In this document: positions 43,262 through 54,700 of the stretch, piece after piece
Layout: each line of letters begins with the position of its first letter
Position numbering within the stretch: the stretch's first letter is position 1
Source: Conus ventricosus
Taxonomy: Eukaryota; Mollusca; Gastropoda; Neogastropoda; Conidae
Assembly (NCBI GenBank): GCA_018398815.1
Contig: CM031616.1
Location: 71,865,749-71,929,748, forward strand
Direction of reading: 5' to 3'
DNA length: 64,000 nt
The notes under the pieces: model-generated
Databases searched by the model: none
The model's input: the letters and a program-made list of their open reading frames with translations, nothing else
What the model was told of the DNA's origin: nothing
Position numbers and translations under genes: made by a program

Positions 43262-44289
43262 TTTAAGCTCATTTTTGTAGTTTTATACGGTGACACGGTG
43301 CTTAGATTTCATCATGCAATGGGTATCATGAGACCGAACTTGTCACTACACCATAGACATAACAATGCAGCCATGTTTCACATGAGAACCTGAGAAAAAA
43401 AATCAAGATCAAGACACCTCGGATTAGACTGCAAGAGTGCATTGTAATAAATTACACCAAAAGTGATTAAAAAACAAAACTCTTGTATAAATAATTTCGA
43501 TTTTATTATATGTAAAGAGCTCAATGATGAGCTTCGGCTTGATATTTATAGAAGACTATGTGATGACAAAAAATGAGGGGATAAAGACTATTCACGATTT
43601 ATGAATATCGCAAGGTTCGTTAATTTCTTAGTGCGATTGGGCTGCTCGGGATTCTTTCGTGTTTTCTGAAGTTGTTGACTGTTACGTTCACCACTTGAAG
43701 TACAGCAAGTTATCTCCCCTACGTCGTCAGCAGACATACATGTGCGTCGGCGGCGAGGCGACAGACCAATTATTAGGGAGCAAAGCTCATCGATCATTTA
43801 TCAACATACGACAGCGGTTATGCGTTGTAGGTGGTGTATAATCTACACCAGGCTATCAAGTTTATACATTGAATCCCGCCGGGGACTGCAGTTTTTGCCC
43901 GGAATTTACGTTGAAGTGACCTTCACCCCTCGCTGACACATATCAAACTTGTGAAAAGCAAACCGTTTGCTAAACGGGTAAGTCCTCGGATTTTTGAGCT
44001 TGGCAGAAGTCGTATGTGCATCCATGTGTTCAACAGTTCGTTGCGCACAGGATATTTTTTTGATAAGAATCGAGATTTTTAGAACAAAGAAAGACGTTGT
44101 CCGATACTCGTCAGTAGGCCTAGTCAACCGCGTTCGCCATGCCTTCGGTTTCCATCAGGTTTAGGTTTGTAGCCAGAACAGTTGCCTTTAGCAATTATAG
44201 CCAGAACTGGCTTTACATGTCCCTTCTATGTGTTATCTGTCTTAACACGGTCAGGTCTTTAACTCGCTCAAGTCTTTATCATCTATTAG
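41640..44289. other. Unassigned DNA with poly-G/C and GT tracts
   Basis: No gene is recognisable. It contains 24 G at 42593-42616, 18 C at 43175-43192, and (GT)n at about 43220-43258. Short ORFs on both strands have no familiar motif. Confidence 0.5.
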
Positions 44290-44680
44290 TCAAAATAAAT
44301 AGTCTTCAATAATAGTTAAGACACTATCATCGATAGAGCTTTTGAAAAGGTTAGTATTTTGTGCACGTTTAATGTTAGGGGTTAATTTATTCCAAAGATT
44401 TGTTACTCTGTTACTAAAAGAAAATTTCCTTAGGTTAGTGCAACAGTATTCATGATAAATTTTATTCACACTATTTCTGGTAATATCAACTCTTGATGCA
44501 GTAAAAAAATTTTGAAATAGGAATATTGTCAACACAAATAGGAATATTGCCAACACAATTAAATATTTTATAGACTTGGATCAAATCGCCCCTCACTCGC
44601 CTTGTTTTTAGATTTATATCAGCTTGAGATGTTGAATTATGGAGTGAAACATGAACGTCAGAAGAATTATTGTTTGTCAA
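44290..44680 (-). pseudogene. LINE reverse transcriptase C-terminal remnant (CR1/Daphne-like), antisense
   Basis: On the minus strand, LKTRRVRGDLIQVYKIF then NFFTASRVDITRNSVNKIY, NLRKFSFSNRVTNLWNKLTP and NTNLFKSSID form the typical C-terminal tail of CR1/Daphne/Jockey-type RTs (RRLRGDLIEVYKI...FFS.RVVNLWN.LP). A 21-bp tandem duplication (GGAATATTGTCAACAC and GGAATATTGCCAACAC) and an A-run split it into two frames. The upstream RT domains are absent. Confidence 0.72.
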
Positions 44681-45239
44681 TGTCCTTGGCGGTAACTAAC
44701 CCCCACTCTTTCTTATTTTTAACATTAAAGTTTGTGATTCAATGATTTTCAGTGATAGATGAAGTCCAGGGAAATAAGTAAAGGGGTTGGTCTCAACAAC
44801 AGAAGCACGGTGACAGTGGATCATTCGGTGAAGAACAATTTGTAATTTGTCGACGGTCAGCCAGTTTAAGATTTTTAACATTTCTTTCAAATTTGCGAGC
44901 ATAATGAACGTATTTTGAACATTTACTGGAAAGCAGAGGCTGAGGCAGCTGTAAGATGCCCAGTTAGTGATACTGTCTTCCATCCTGGGCAGTTGACGTA
45001 TCATTTTCGGCTTCATCATTCCACAGCCAAATTCCTTGCTGGCTTGTATCATAACTCGCCTTCCTGTGTTGGCTGCAACGCGCTGTCTTCTCTCCATTTT
45101 GTGGCTTCACCAACCTCATTGAATTCTTGACCAGCGGGGTCAGGACAGATTCGTTGTTCTATACACTGCGTTTTAGTCTCTTTCCCCATTGAGTTTTCTG
45201 CCTGCCTCCTTGCGTATGTCTTATGTTATGCACCATTCA

Positions 45240-45330
45240 AGAATGAATAACTTGTGACTTGACTTCAACGTGGTGACAGCCCAGATATGGCCCTCTGCAG
45301 TTGGCTGGGCTGTAAGCAACATTGCATAAT
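45240..45330 (+). mobile_element. Diverged I-like LINE 3' end fragment
   Basis: GAATAACTTGTGACTTGACT, then GTGGTGACAGCCCAGATATG and GGGCTGTAAGCAACATTG-type words match the family 3' UTR with about a dozen changes. No ORF2 sequence is recognisable just upstream, so it is a short truncated insertion or a derivative. Confidence 0.75.
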
Positions 45331-45392
45331 AATAAGCATTTAAGCATTACAACCAGGAGTGAGCTCCCAAGTCAGGGGTCTGTGAATCGGAA

Positions 45393-45487
45393 CTGTCAAG
45401 TGCTACGCTTTAGGTGAAGCGGAGCTGCCAAGTGCTACGCTTTAGGTGAAGCGGAGCTGCCAAGTGCTACGCTTTTGGTGAAGCAAG
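45393..45487. repeat. 32-bp tandem repeat, three copies
   Basis: GTGCTACGCTTTAGGTGAAG followed by CGGAGCTGCCAA, repeated with starts at 45400, 45432 and 45464; the third copy has TTTTGG for TTTAGG. Confidence 0.92.
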
Positions 45488-46499
45488 CTACGGTTTTGTT
45501 TACAATGCTGTGCTGCTACACTTGGTGATGAAACGTTAAGCCAAGTACAAAAACATAATTCATGGACTTCACTGCACCTTCAATAGAACCGAAACAATGC
45601 AGATCTTTAAACTGTAGACCCGTTTTGTCAGAAAATGGCCAAGTTCAGAAAAAAGATGAAAAAGTGGAGAAAAAAAATCAAGACAGACATGACTTGGTTT
45701 GCCTTGTAGGTTGGTTTCGATGGTTACCATTTGATTCGTTTGTGGCTTGTCAAAACCTTGCGATATTCATGAAAATGCCTTATTCCGCCATGATGCTGCT
45801 TTTGAAGTGGAGTTCTGCTGAAAGTGCTTTTAGGTCTGACTTGTATCGTGTACGATTGCTAAGCTTACATTTAGAATGCTACACCTAAAATGTCGAAATG
45901 CTGCACTTTGTGTTTTTGAGACCTTGGCAGTCTAGAAGTCCAGTTCAGATGCTGATCCTGTCCTTTCCCCGGGATCCTGGTGTAGGATCCTGAGGCACAA
46001 GACGTTCATGGCTGTAGGGTTGGTGTGGGAATGGGTCTGGGTATTTGTCAGTCAGTCAGAGGTCTGGCGTTTGGCATCATTGGTTCCTGGTTGAAATGCT
46101 AAGTCCGAGGGCAAGAAGGGCAGATGGTGGTTGGCCCACTGATAGTTGCCCTGGTAATTTTGCAAGAGAAACAGCTGAGTACCTGTACAGTGTCGCAAGG
46201 GCCTGCTCCCTCACATCAGATTAGATCCCTTCCCCTTTCCTCTCTCTTTCTTATCCCCGTTTGCCAGACAGAGCAGGGTTGACACGCTGCCACAGGCATT
46301 TTTGTCCAACCCCTTTTTTTTGTCCATTGTCAGGACAGGTAGTCAGCCGAGCATCTTTGGTGTGTCTGAAATGCGTCATTTTAACACGGCGACCGGATAT
46401 GTCGCAGGGTCTGCTCGAGTCACTTGCTGTGTTTCTATTGGTCATACAGCTAGTCGCCCCCTGACTTTGTTTTCTCACCGGGCAGTTATCCAGGAGGTG
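45488..46499. other. Unassigned DNA
   Basis: The 108-codon frame at 45562-45888 has no recognisable domain and no splice or promoter context, and I do not call it. The rest to the N gap shows no feature. Confidence 0.45.
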
Positions 46500-46599
46500 N
46501 NNNNNNNNNNNNNNNNNNNNNNNNNNNNNNNNNNNNNNNNNNNNNNNNNNNNNNNNNNNNNNNNNNNNNNNNNNNNNNNNNNNNNNNNNNNNNNNNNNN
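46500..46599. other. Assembly gap (100 N)
   Basis: Exactly 100 N. Confidence 0.99.
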
Positions 46600-46964
46600 G
46601 TCAGTTGATGCAGCTGTGTCTCATTTCAACCAGCAGCACCCACCCTGATCGGTTGTCCCATCCTTTCCTGTGCAGTGATCCTCCTGGCCGACATCTGTCC
46701 AGCACCCTTGGGGAAGATGGCTTCACCATGGGTTTGGTTTCTTCCGTGGCCCTCAGGGCAAGGGCTGTATTCCAGTGACAGATACTGATGCAACAGTTAC
46801 CCATGCACCTCATGCAATGGGTTAGGCATGGTGGCTCCAGGTTTCCTCACATGGGGACCTGACTTCTGCCCCAATTCTCCCCCCTGCCTTCTCCTCGGTT
46901 CCAGGATCCTCCTGCCCCTGGGCAGAGTCGGGTCTTCTTTTAGCCTCCCCTCCTGCCAGAGCAT

Positions 46965-47088
46965 TAAAGCACTGTGAGGGGCAGACCCTCCAGTGCTCTG
47001 GCAGGTAAGGTGAGGTAATGGACCATAGGCAACATTACCTTGCCTTACCTATCAGAGCTCCGGAGGGTCTGCCCCTCACAGCGCTTTA
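46965..47088. repeat. 124-bp foldback (56-bp imperfect inverted repeat)
   Basis: The left arm 46965-47020 begins TAAAGCACTGTGAGGGGCAG and ends GGTAAGGTGAGGTAATG. The right arm 47033-47088 is its reverse complement at 49 of 56 positions with no gap. The spacer is GACCATAGGCAA. It resembles a foldback or MITE-like element, but no target duplication is evident. Confidence 0.9.
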
Positions 47089-47196
47089 CCCATCCCACCT
47101 GGGGGCTCCTGGACCTTGCTCTCACAGAGCTCCGGAGGGTCCGCCCCTCACAGCGCTTTACCCATCCTAGATGGGGGCTCCTGGACCTTACTCTCA
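47053..47196. repeat. 72-bp direct tandem duplication
   Basis: Two units start CAGAGCTCCGGAGGGTC at 47053 and 47125. The first overlaps the right arm of the foldback, so one arm of the foldback was later duplicated. Confidence 0.92.
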
Positions 47197-47739
47197 CAGG
47201 AGGTCCTTCTCTTCCGTCCAGTGCTGTGGAAACTTTTCCTCCCCCATCGGAGAAATCCTCATGATTGGCTCCAGCCAGACTCGATCTAGGGGAGGAGTGG
47301 CTGTATTTCTCCCTCACAGAGGCATGGAACGTATCCCACTTGTGGTACTCAGCAGGATGAGCCTGGTACCCAGCATCCGCAGGCTGGGTTGGCCATGACC
47401 CCTGTTGGCTGTAGGTCAGCTGTCGGTTGTAAGTCCTGGGCCCCAAAGTCCTCCCCAGGTGCAACCACCCATAACTCAAGTTCACTGCGGGAGTTGAAGG
47501 TGGGGGGGTAGGAGAAGGGGGGAGGAAGATGGGCCCTGACCCGCACTGTAGTCAGAAACCCAGCAGTGGCGTGTCATTGGGTACAGGGTCTCTGGGGCCC
47601 AATGGCTAGCGCGGGGTTAATGGCTTCATGGGAGGAAAAACTGTTCTTCACTCCAGGGCGTCCTATATTCATCGGGAGGGTGGGTGGGAAGGGTTTCCTT
47701 TCTGACGCTTGGGATGCAGAAGCCCATGGCCAGCTTCAT

Positions 47740-47799
47740 TACAGGTTGCCTGTTGGCCATCTGCACCACCGCTCGTTTCACTAGGAGGGTTACCGGGTT
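47740..47799. repeat. 43-bp minisatellite, left part
   Basis: About one and a half units, GTTGCCTGTTGGCCATCTGC then GTTTCACTAGGAGGGTTACC, of the repeat that forms the main array at 55696-56463. It is cut off by the hAT-like element at 47800. Confidence 0.88.
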
Positions 47800-48101
47800 C
47801 AGAGCTGCCAACCAGTACGTTCCGGCCGAAATTTTTACGGCGAGTTTACAAAAATACGGTGATACGGTCGAGCCAAAATAATACGGTGACGAACTTGCGC
47901 AAAGGGTACGGCCATTTGTTGCTTTACCGAAGCAGCAGATTTGTAGTGCTAAAAGGGATCCTACAAGGAGACAGAAGAAAAGGCCTCTGCCAGCACATAT
48001 AGTTGATAGACAAAGGTAGGCCCTAGCTGAAAAAAAAAATTCCATCCATCCTTGATTCCAAATTTACTGTGTAGCTCTCGCCTTAGCAGCCCACTAGCAG
48101 G

Positions 48102-48325
48102 GCGGGAAATTCCATCTGTCTCTCCCTGTAGCAGACGACATGTGTTAAGGAATGGCCCAGGCAGCGACTTAACTGCTGTGGCTATTTTTAGTATGCTCAT
48201 CATACCCCCGCTTGCCAACCTTTTCTCTCCCCACCCCTGTAGCAGACGACATGGCCCTTAGCAGCTGAGGAAAGCAACTGCTGTGGCTAGCAGGAGGAGG
48301 GAGGGGGGGGTGGGAGGGGAGAGGT

Positions 48326-48356
<31 letters not shown>

Positions 48357-48400
48357 GGGAGGGGGGAGGATGGAAAGTAGTATGCCCATCCTACCCCCCT
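48102..48400. repeat. Diverged tandem duplication around the poly-G run
   Basis: CCTGTAGCAGACGACATG and AACTGCTGTGGCTA appear twice (about 48125 and 48235), each followed by a TAGTATGC.CATC.TACCCCC phrase (48190 and 48378), so a segment of 100-190 bp was duplicated. Confidence 0.75.
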
Positions 48401-48405
48401 CCCCT

Positions 48406-48471
<66 letters not shown>
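48326..48471. repeat. 28-G run and 65-C run
   Basis: G from 48326 to 48353 and C from 48407 to 48471, separated by about 53 bp. ORFs here are poly-glycine and poly-proline artefacts. Lengths of this kind are unreliable in assemblies. Confidence 0.95.
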
Positions 48472-48639
48472 TTTTCCCGAATGTGGAACAAAAGCTCCAC
48501 TCAGTTACGTGATAGGTCTGATGGACCATGTGCTGACTCGAGTGAAAGAAAGCCCGCAAACCCTAAGCGTCGTGTAAGCAGTGAGCGGCAGAAGAAGCAC
48601 ATTGGGTTTTCTGAATTTCATCATCGTTTTTCATCATCA

Positions 48640-49055
48640 AAATGGACAACGGCGCAAATAAAAGAAAAAGTGAAGAGCCTCAACCCCCGGGGAGTAAAAA
48701 AAAAACCCAGCAAGACAACAGCACTTTCGTCCCTCATATTCCAAGGACTTTCCATGCATTGTTGCCTCAAAACTAGGACCACTGTATGCGAGGTGCACCG
48801 TCTGGGACTTAGCTTCGTTATAAGTCATGGTGGAATCAACGATGTTTCGTCCCACGTCAAAACAAATAGGCCCCAAGCAGAAAGAGCTGCAATTGGGGCA
48901 GACTTCCAAACTGACAAACTTTTTTGCCACCCTTCACAGCTGAAAAAAGCAAAGGAGTCGTCGGTGAAAAAGAGCTGAAAAACTGTTTGCTCACTTTCTG
49001 TTGGAACACAACATTGCACTCAGTGCCGCTGATCATGCCCGGGCAGCTGTTCCTT
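48640..49055 (+). pseudogene. hAT-like transposase N-terminal region remnant
   Basis: Frames beginning ATGGACAACGGCGCAAATAA (MDNGANKRKSEEPQ) and later ATDFQTDKLF-like residues and HFLLEHNIALSAADHA match the part of hAT transposases just after the zinc finger (pattern HNLPF..ADH). Two or more frameshifts and stops break it. The catalytic and dimerisation regions are not visible before the right terminus. Confidence 0.6.
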
Positions 49056-49672
49056 TTTTAAAAATAGTGACAAAAATTAATTGAGTGTCAAATGAGAAAT
49101 GCAAAGAGACATTCTAATGATTCACTTTTTAAAAAACATTGACAAAAAACTGATTAAGTCAAGTGACAATTCACTTTGCTCAAATTATTGTGAAAGAAAG
49201 CTATCAGTTTAAGGTAAGCCTTTTAAGATTATTTTTTGTGTGTAGACTCTAATTGTCAGTTTTGTCTTTGGGCTTATGCTGGTCTGCTCTTTCTTTCTTC
49301 GTATACATATGTGTGTATGTGTATTGTCACTGTGATGGTTTGAAATGTTCGTGATAGGCCTATATATGTCTGTGTCTCAATTTGTGTATGTGTGTGTGAT
49401 AGTAGTACTTAGTATTTTTTTTTAGCAGAAGTAGACTAAGTAAGTAAATTGTATGTTATTGTCAAAGAGTAAGTCTTGATCAAACTCTTATGCTAATAGT
49501 TTTTAATCACTATTATTTATAAAAAGAAAAGTGCATACAAAATAAGTTTTTAAAAAGAAATCAAAACGCCGCGGTGAAATTTAATTCCGGTCGGAAAATA
49601 CTGTCAGATGGTGAAAAATACTGTGAAAAGCCAGGAATAGTACTGGGAAGAAATTTTGGGGTTGGCGCTCTG

Positions 49673-49729
49673 CCTGTTGGCAATCTGCACCACACTCGGT
49701 TCACTGGGAGGATTACCTGTTGGCCATCT
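49673..49729. repeat. 43-bp minisatellite, middle part
   Basis: CCTGTTGGCAATCTGCACCA through GGATTACCTGTTGGCCATCT, about 1.3 units between the hAT-like element and LINE copy C. Its last 13 bases, CTGTTGGCCATCT (49717-49729), are the left target duplication of copy C. Confidence 0.9.
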
Positions 49730-50458
49730 CCCTCGGGGGTTGCGACTTGTCGTGGTCGGAGGGCTTGCGCGGTCCAGTGATCCCTTAGGCTATGCTGACG
49801 GGGGTATCATACTTGGGAGATAGGCTGGTTTTTTCACCCCTGCTTGTAGGCCCCGAGAGGTGAAGATGCTGTATGGCCTAAGCGTAACGTGGTAAGGAGT
49901 TGATGCCCCCGGTAGGGCTTCCCATGTCAGATAGGGTAAGGGTGAGGATCGTGACTAAGAGTAACCCGCCTTTGTCCTTTTCTTTTCTGCCTTCCTTATT
50001 TGGCCCTTTTCTGTCTTCGTCTCCCTTCAAGTCTTCTTTTCCACACTCCTTTTCTCTCTGTGGTCTCCTTAAGATCCGCCGCGTTTGCCGTGCGGTGTGA
50101 CCTGTGTTGGAGGGGAATGAGATCCTGGTGATTGAGAGGGCCTGCGCTCTCAACACATCACTTTGGCTCGGACCTCTCTAGAAGGAAGTACACTTTGGCC
50201 CGGGTGTACTAATCGGCTCCCCTTCTTGGGGGTGGGTCAGACAGGCAGTTCCCTGCTGGCCATGTGAACCCCTGCAGTGCTCAGCTCTCTGTTCCGGGAG
50301 TTGAGCATGATCAGGGGGGATAGGGGTAGTAGTGTTCTGTTTGTCATATGTCTCTCCCGAAGCCTGGAAGGGGTCAAGCAGTGATTCTTGGCCCTGGCCC
50401 CTTAGTTGGACTCCAAGGTGGGTGGGTAAGGGAGGGATGAATTACAATAAACTCAATA

Positions 50459-51772
50459 TGGCTCTTTCAAAAACAATCCCCCCAAAAAAGAAGAGGAAGG
50501 CAGCATCCCCTATTTCAGGGGATTTCGATTCTGACAGTGATTCAAATACTGAAGTGCGACAGAGGACAGGTTTCTGGGCTTCCTGGCTCGTAATGGAAGG
50601 GACAGAGCAGGAAAGACCCCTTTCAGCTCTGAGCCCTTTTGCTATCCAAAAGGGCTTTCAAGGTATAGCAGGTGACCCTCGGTCCATCAAGAGGTTGAGG
50701 AATGGTTCGTTTCTTATTCAATGTAAATCTCAAAACAATCTGAACAGCTGCTAAAGGCAACAAAACTAGTGGACAGGGAGATCAGGGTTACTCCCACAAA
50801 CAGTTAAATTCATCGAAAGGCGTGATTCGCTGCCGGGATTTATCAGGTGTCTCAGAGGCAGAGATTAAAACGGAGCTGGCATCCAGGGTTGTGACGGAGG
50901 TGCGCAGGGTGACTGTAAAGAAGGGTGCAGAAAGAGTGGCCACCAACACCCTCTTTCTGACCTTCTGCAACCCTGTGCTGCCTCCGGTCATCAAAGTTGG
51001 TTACCTAAATGTCCGGGTTCAGTTATATGTTCCGTCCCCCTTGAGGTGCTTCAGGTGCCAGAAGTTTGGCCATGTCAGGGACCGCTGTTCAGGGCAAGAG
51101 GTATGCGGTGTTTGCTGCAAGTGCAAGGCAACCCATGATGGGCCGTGTCAAGATCCGGCACATTGTGCTAACTGCGGTGGCGACCATCCCTCCTCTTCCC
51201 GAAACTGTCCTCTTTGGATTCAGGAATCCGCAATTCAAAGAATAAAAACTGAAAAGAAATTTCCTTTTTTGAGGCCCGCAAGCAGGTTGTGGGCAGTCAG
51301 ACGCCGACAGCCTCTTCCTATGCTTCGGCCGTCAAGAAAGTTCCCACAGTTCACACTCGATCAGTCTGCTGTCAGACTGATGACTTTACGTTTTCGAAGA
51401 CACTGCAAGTACGAAACTGTCAACTCTGGTGGAAGCAGGTCCACCACCTTCCAACCCAAAATGACTGCCCCTGGTGGAGGCAAAAAATCCGCCACCCCTC
51501 AGACTGCCCAGCAGTCTACAACATCTGCTGCTGGGCAGATTAAAAAACCAGCAATTCCCCCTCGAACTCCTCCGTCCAGTGCCCGTGCGGGCAAGGGAGT
51601 TCAACCCAGTGTGGAGATGGTGGAGATGAAGAAACCTCCACCATCTCCCAAATCCAGACCACCTTCACCTGTTGGCAAGTCTGCCAGCAGGCCTGTAGAC
51701 CAACATACTCCAGTGAAATTAAATAACAAATTCACTCCATTGGCAGCAGACGTTGAGGAGGAGATGACCTGA
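50459..51772 (+). pseudogene. I-like LINE ORF1 (gag-like), copy C, frameshifted
   Basis: ATG 50459 starts MALSKTIPPKKKRKAASPI, followed by an acidic stretch and the conserved core (ALSPFAIQKGFQGIAG). The A-run at about 50731 is one A short, ending the first frame after QCKSQNN. A missing C near 50794 and changes at 50884-50892 affect the region before the knuckles. From 50822 the frame holds all three knuckles: CFRCQKFGHVRDRC; a second with an in-frame CK insertion (CCKCKATHDGPC); and CX2CX3HX6C. The Pro/Lys/Ser-rich tail ends EEMT, TGA. A frame change near 51265-51290 also occurs. Confidence 0.88.
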
Positions 51773-51796
51773 TCTCTCCTTTTTGCCCTCTGCACC

Positions 51797-54700
51797 ATGG
51801 ATAGTACAATATTCCATTGGAATATCCGTGGACTAAATTCCAACTTCGAGGAGCTGCAGCTTTTGTGTCAATCTATAAAACCTTCCGTCGTGGCTCTTCA
51901 GGAAACTCAAATTCAAAGCCAGAAGACCTTTACTCTTTCTGGCTTTAATATTCTTTCGAAACCTGCACAACCATCCACGTTGGGACTGTCGGGCGGTGTT
52001 GCCCTTCTCTTACACAAAACTTTGTTGTATAGTCCTGTCACTTTGTCTACCTCCCTTCAGGCTGTAGCTGCGAGAGTCACTCTCCACAAGACTGTGACAA
52101 TCTGTTCCCTTTATCTCCCACCTTCTGTCCCGGTTTGTCGTCAGGACCTTGTCAGTCTGATAAGAGAACTTCCTCGACCTTTTTTGCTGTTGGGTGACTT
52201 TAACGGTCACAATCCTCTTTGGGGTAGTGTCAGTACGTCATCCAGAGGTCTGTTAATTGAGGATGTCCTTTCGGATTTAGATTTGTGTTGTCTGAACGAC
52301 GGATCTGCAACTTACCTCCACTCTTCCACAGGTTCACTTTTGTGTTTAGATTTGTCGGTTTGTGACCCCTCGCTGGTCCTGGACTATGAGTGGTCTGTCC
52401 ATGACGATCTGCATGGAAATGACCATTTCCCTGTCCTTCTACAACCTGTAATAATTGAACACGTCTGTCTCTCAACATCTAAATTATAAGAAAGCAAACT
52501 GGGATCTATTTGCAGCCACTATTTCTAAAGAATTCCAGGACACTGATTTTTTTCAGAGTCCGGATCCAGCTGAATCACTGACTAACACTATGATCAAATG
52601 TGCTAAAGCCTGTATTCCAGTGTCTTCCGATAAACTTCAAATGCCAAAAACACCCTGGTTCGATTCAGAATGCCAACAAATTTCCAAAGTTAGAAAACGG
52701 GCTCAGCGTCAGGTATACCAACGACCTTCGGGTCCCAACGCTCGACCCATCAGAAACTCCGTGCTAAATCAAGACACACTTTTAAAATCAGTAAACGTCG
52801 GTCCTGGAGAAGCTTCTGCTCCAGGCTGACATCAAAAACTTCCAAGAAAAAAGTGTGGAACATCATTAAGAAAATCAAAGGGAAGAACACCTGTCCCACT
52901 GTGAACCATCTCAAGTTTTCGGATTCTTTAATAACAGAGTGGAAAGCAGTTGCTAATCTGCTTGCTTCAACCATTGAAAAGAATTCCTCCTCTTCTAATA
53001 AATCCGCCACTTTTGTCAAAAACAAAGCCCTAAAACAAAAGAAAAATCACCCTGCAACTTTTCGTCCGACAACATGGAAGACAACAATCTTCCTTTCACG
53101 TTAAACGAGCTGAAATCTGCCTTGCTTTCTTCCAGTGATTCCTCTCCAGGTATAGATGAAATCCATTATCAGCTGTTGAAACATCTTCCGCTAGAAGGTC
53201 TGAACATACTGCTACAGGTCTACAACCATGTGTGGACTACAGGTTTTTTTCCACCCTCTTGGCGAAAAGCCCTCATTATTCCCATCCCCAAACCTGGAAA
53301 AGATCTTTCTAATCCTTCAAATTACCGTCCCATAGCTTTGACCAGCTGTGTTTGTAAATTGATGGAAAAAATGGTCAATGCTAGGCTCATGTGGAAACTT
53401 GAAACCGATGGCCTTTTGGCGAAAGAACAGTGTGGTTTCCGCAAACATCGGACTACCGTTGACCATTTGATTCGTCTGGAATCTACACTTCGGAACGCTT
53501 TTTTGAACAGACAGCATGCAGTGGCAATTTTCTTTGATTTGGAGAAGGCCTACGATACTACCTGGAAGTCGGGGATACTTCATGATCTCCACGATCTGGG
53601 TTTTCGAGGTCATCTTCCGCTTTTTATTCAAAATTTTTTGGCAGAACGACAGTTTCAGGTCCGGGTTGGCACCACTCTCTCTGATGTCCACGAGCAGGAG
53701 TTGGGTGTTCCACAGGGGAGCATACTGTCTCCTGCCCTCTTTAGTATTATTAAGATCAATAACATTGTTCAATCAGTTCAGCAGGGTTCAGACTGCTCAT
53801 TGATTGTGGATGATTTTGCTGTCTACGCAACTGGAAGCCTGTACCCGAGTGTCCAGCGCAGGCTCCAGCTTTGCGTAGATAAAATCCATCGGTGGGCGGA
53901 TGAAAACGGTTTCACCTTTTCTGCTTCAAAGACACAGTGTATTCACTTCCATAATTTCCGTCAGTTTTTTCCAGATCCTGAACTTCAAGTAGGGAAATCT
54001 CCCATTCCAGCTGTTAAAGAGGCCAAATTTCTGGGAGTCATTTTTGACCAGAAACTGAACTTTCTCAGCCACATCAAACACCTCAAAACTGCTTGCCAGA
54101 AAGCACTGAATATTCTGCGGGTCGTAGCGCACACCGACTGGGGCGCTGATAAGAAAACATTGTTGCACCTCTACAGAGCCTTGGTCCGTTCCAAACTGGA
54201 CTATGGTTGTGCTGTCTACGGCTCCGCAAGATCGTCTTACCTCAAACTCTTGGACCCTATCCACCATCAAGGGCTTCGTCTCTGTCTTGGAACGTTCCGC
54301 ACCACCCCTGTGTACAGCTTGTACGCAGAGGCGGGTGAACCTTCACTGTCTAACCGCAGGCTGAAACTGTCTTTGAATTATTACATCCGACTGTTCTCAG
54401 AACCGCAGAATCCTGCCTATGACTGTGTCTTTGACCCTCCGTTCCAAAGTAAGTTTGAAAACAACCCGAAATGTATTCCGCCGTTTGGTCTTCGTATGCG
54501 GCCTCACGTGCGGAATGCAGGTATAGACCTAGGAGTTGTGTCTGATTTTTCCAAGTTTCCGGATCAACCTCCGTGGACCTTTTTCACACCTGAGATTCGT
54601 TTCGATCTTGCAGCTTTTCGCAAAGAGTCTACCAGCTCTCTGGCGTACAAGGCATTGTATGCTGACCTCTGTTCCAAATTCCCTTCCTGTCAAAAAGTTT

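Larger units (their letters stand above)
47800..49672 (+). mobile_element. Second hAT-like DNA transposon inside the 43-bp minisatellite
   Basis: The left end CAGAGCTGCCAACC and right end GGTTGGCGCTCTG are inverted repeats differing by one inserted base. Both ends carry ATACGG/ATACTG-type subterminal repeats. The element separates minisatellite units (left 47740-47799, right 49673 on), and removing it nearly restores a unit. Flanks ACCGGGTT and CCTGTTGG are not a clean 8-bp duplication. A transposase remnant lies inside, as do 28-G and 65-C runs. Confidence 0.75.

Noticed and set aside
45562..45888. 108-codon ORF starting MDFTAPSIEP
   Set aside because: No recognisable motif, promoter or splice context, and ORFs of this length are expected by chance here.
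48258..48978. Poly-glycine and poly-proline ORFs on both strands
   Set aside because: They are translations of the 28-G and 65-C homopolymers.
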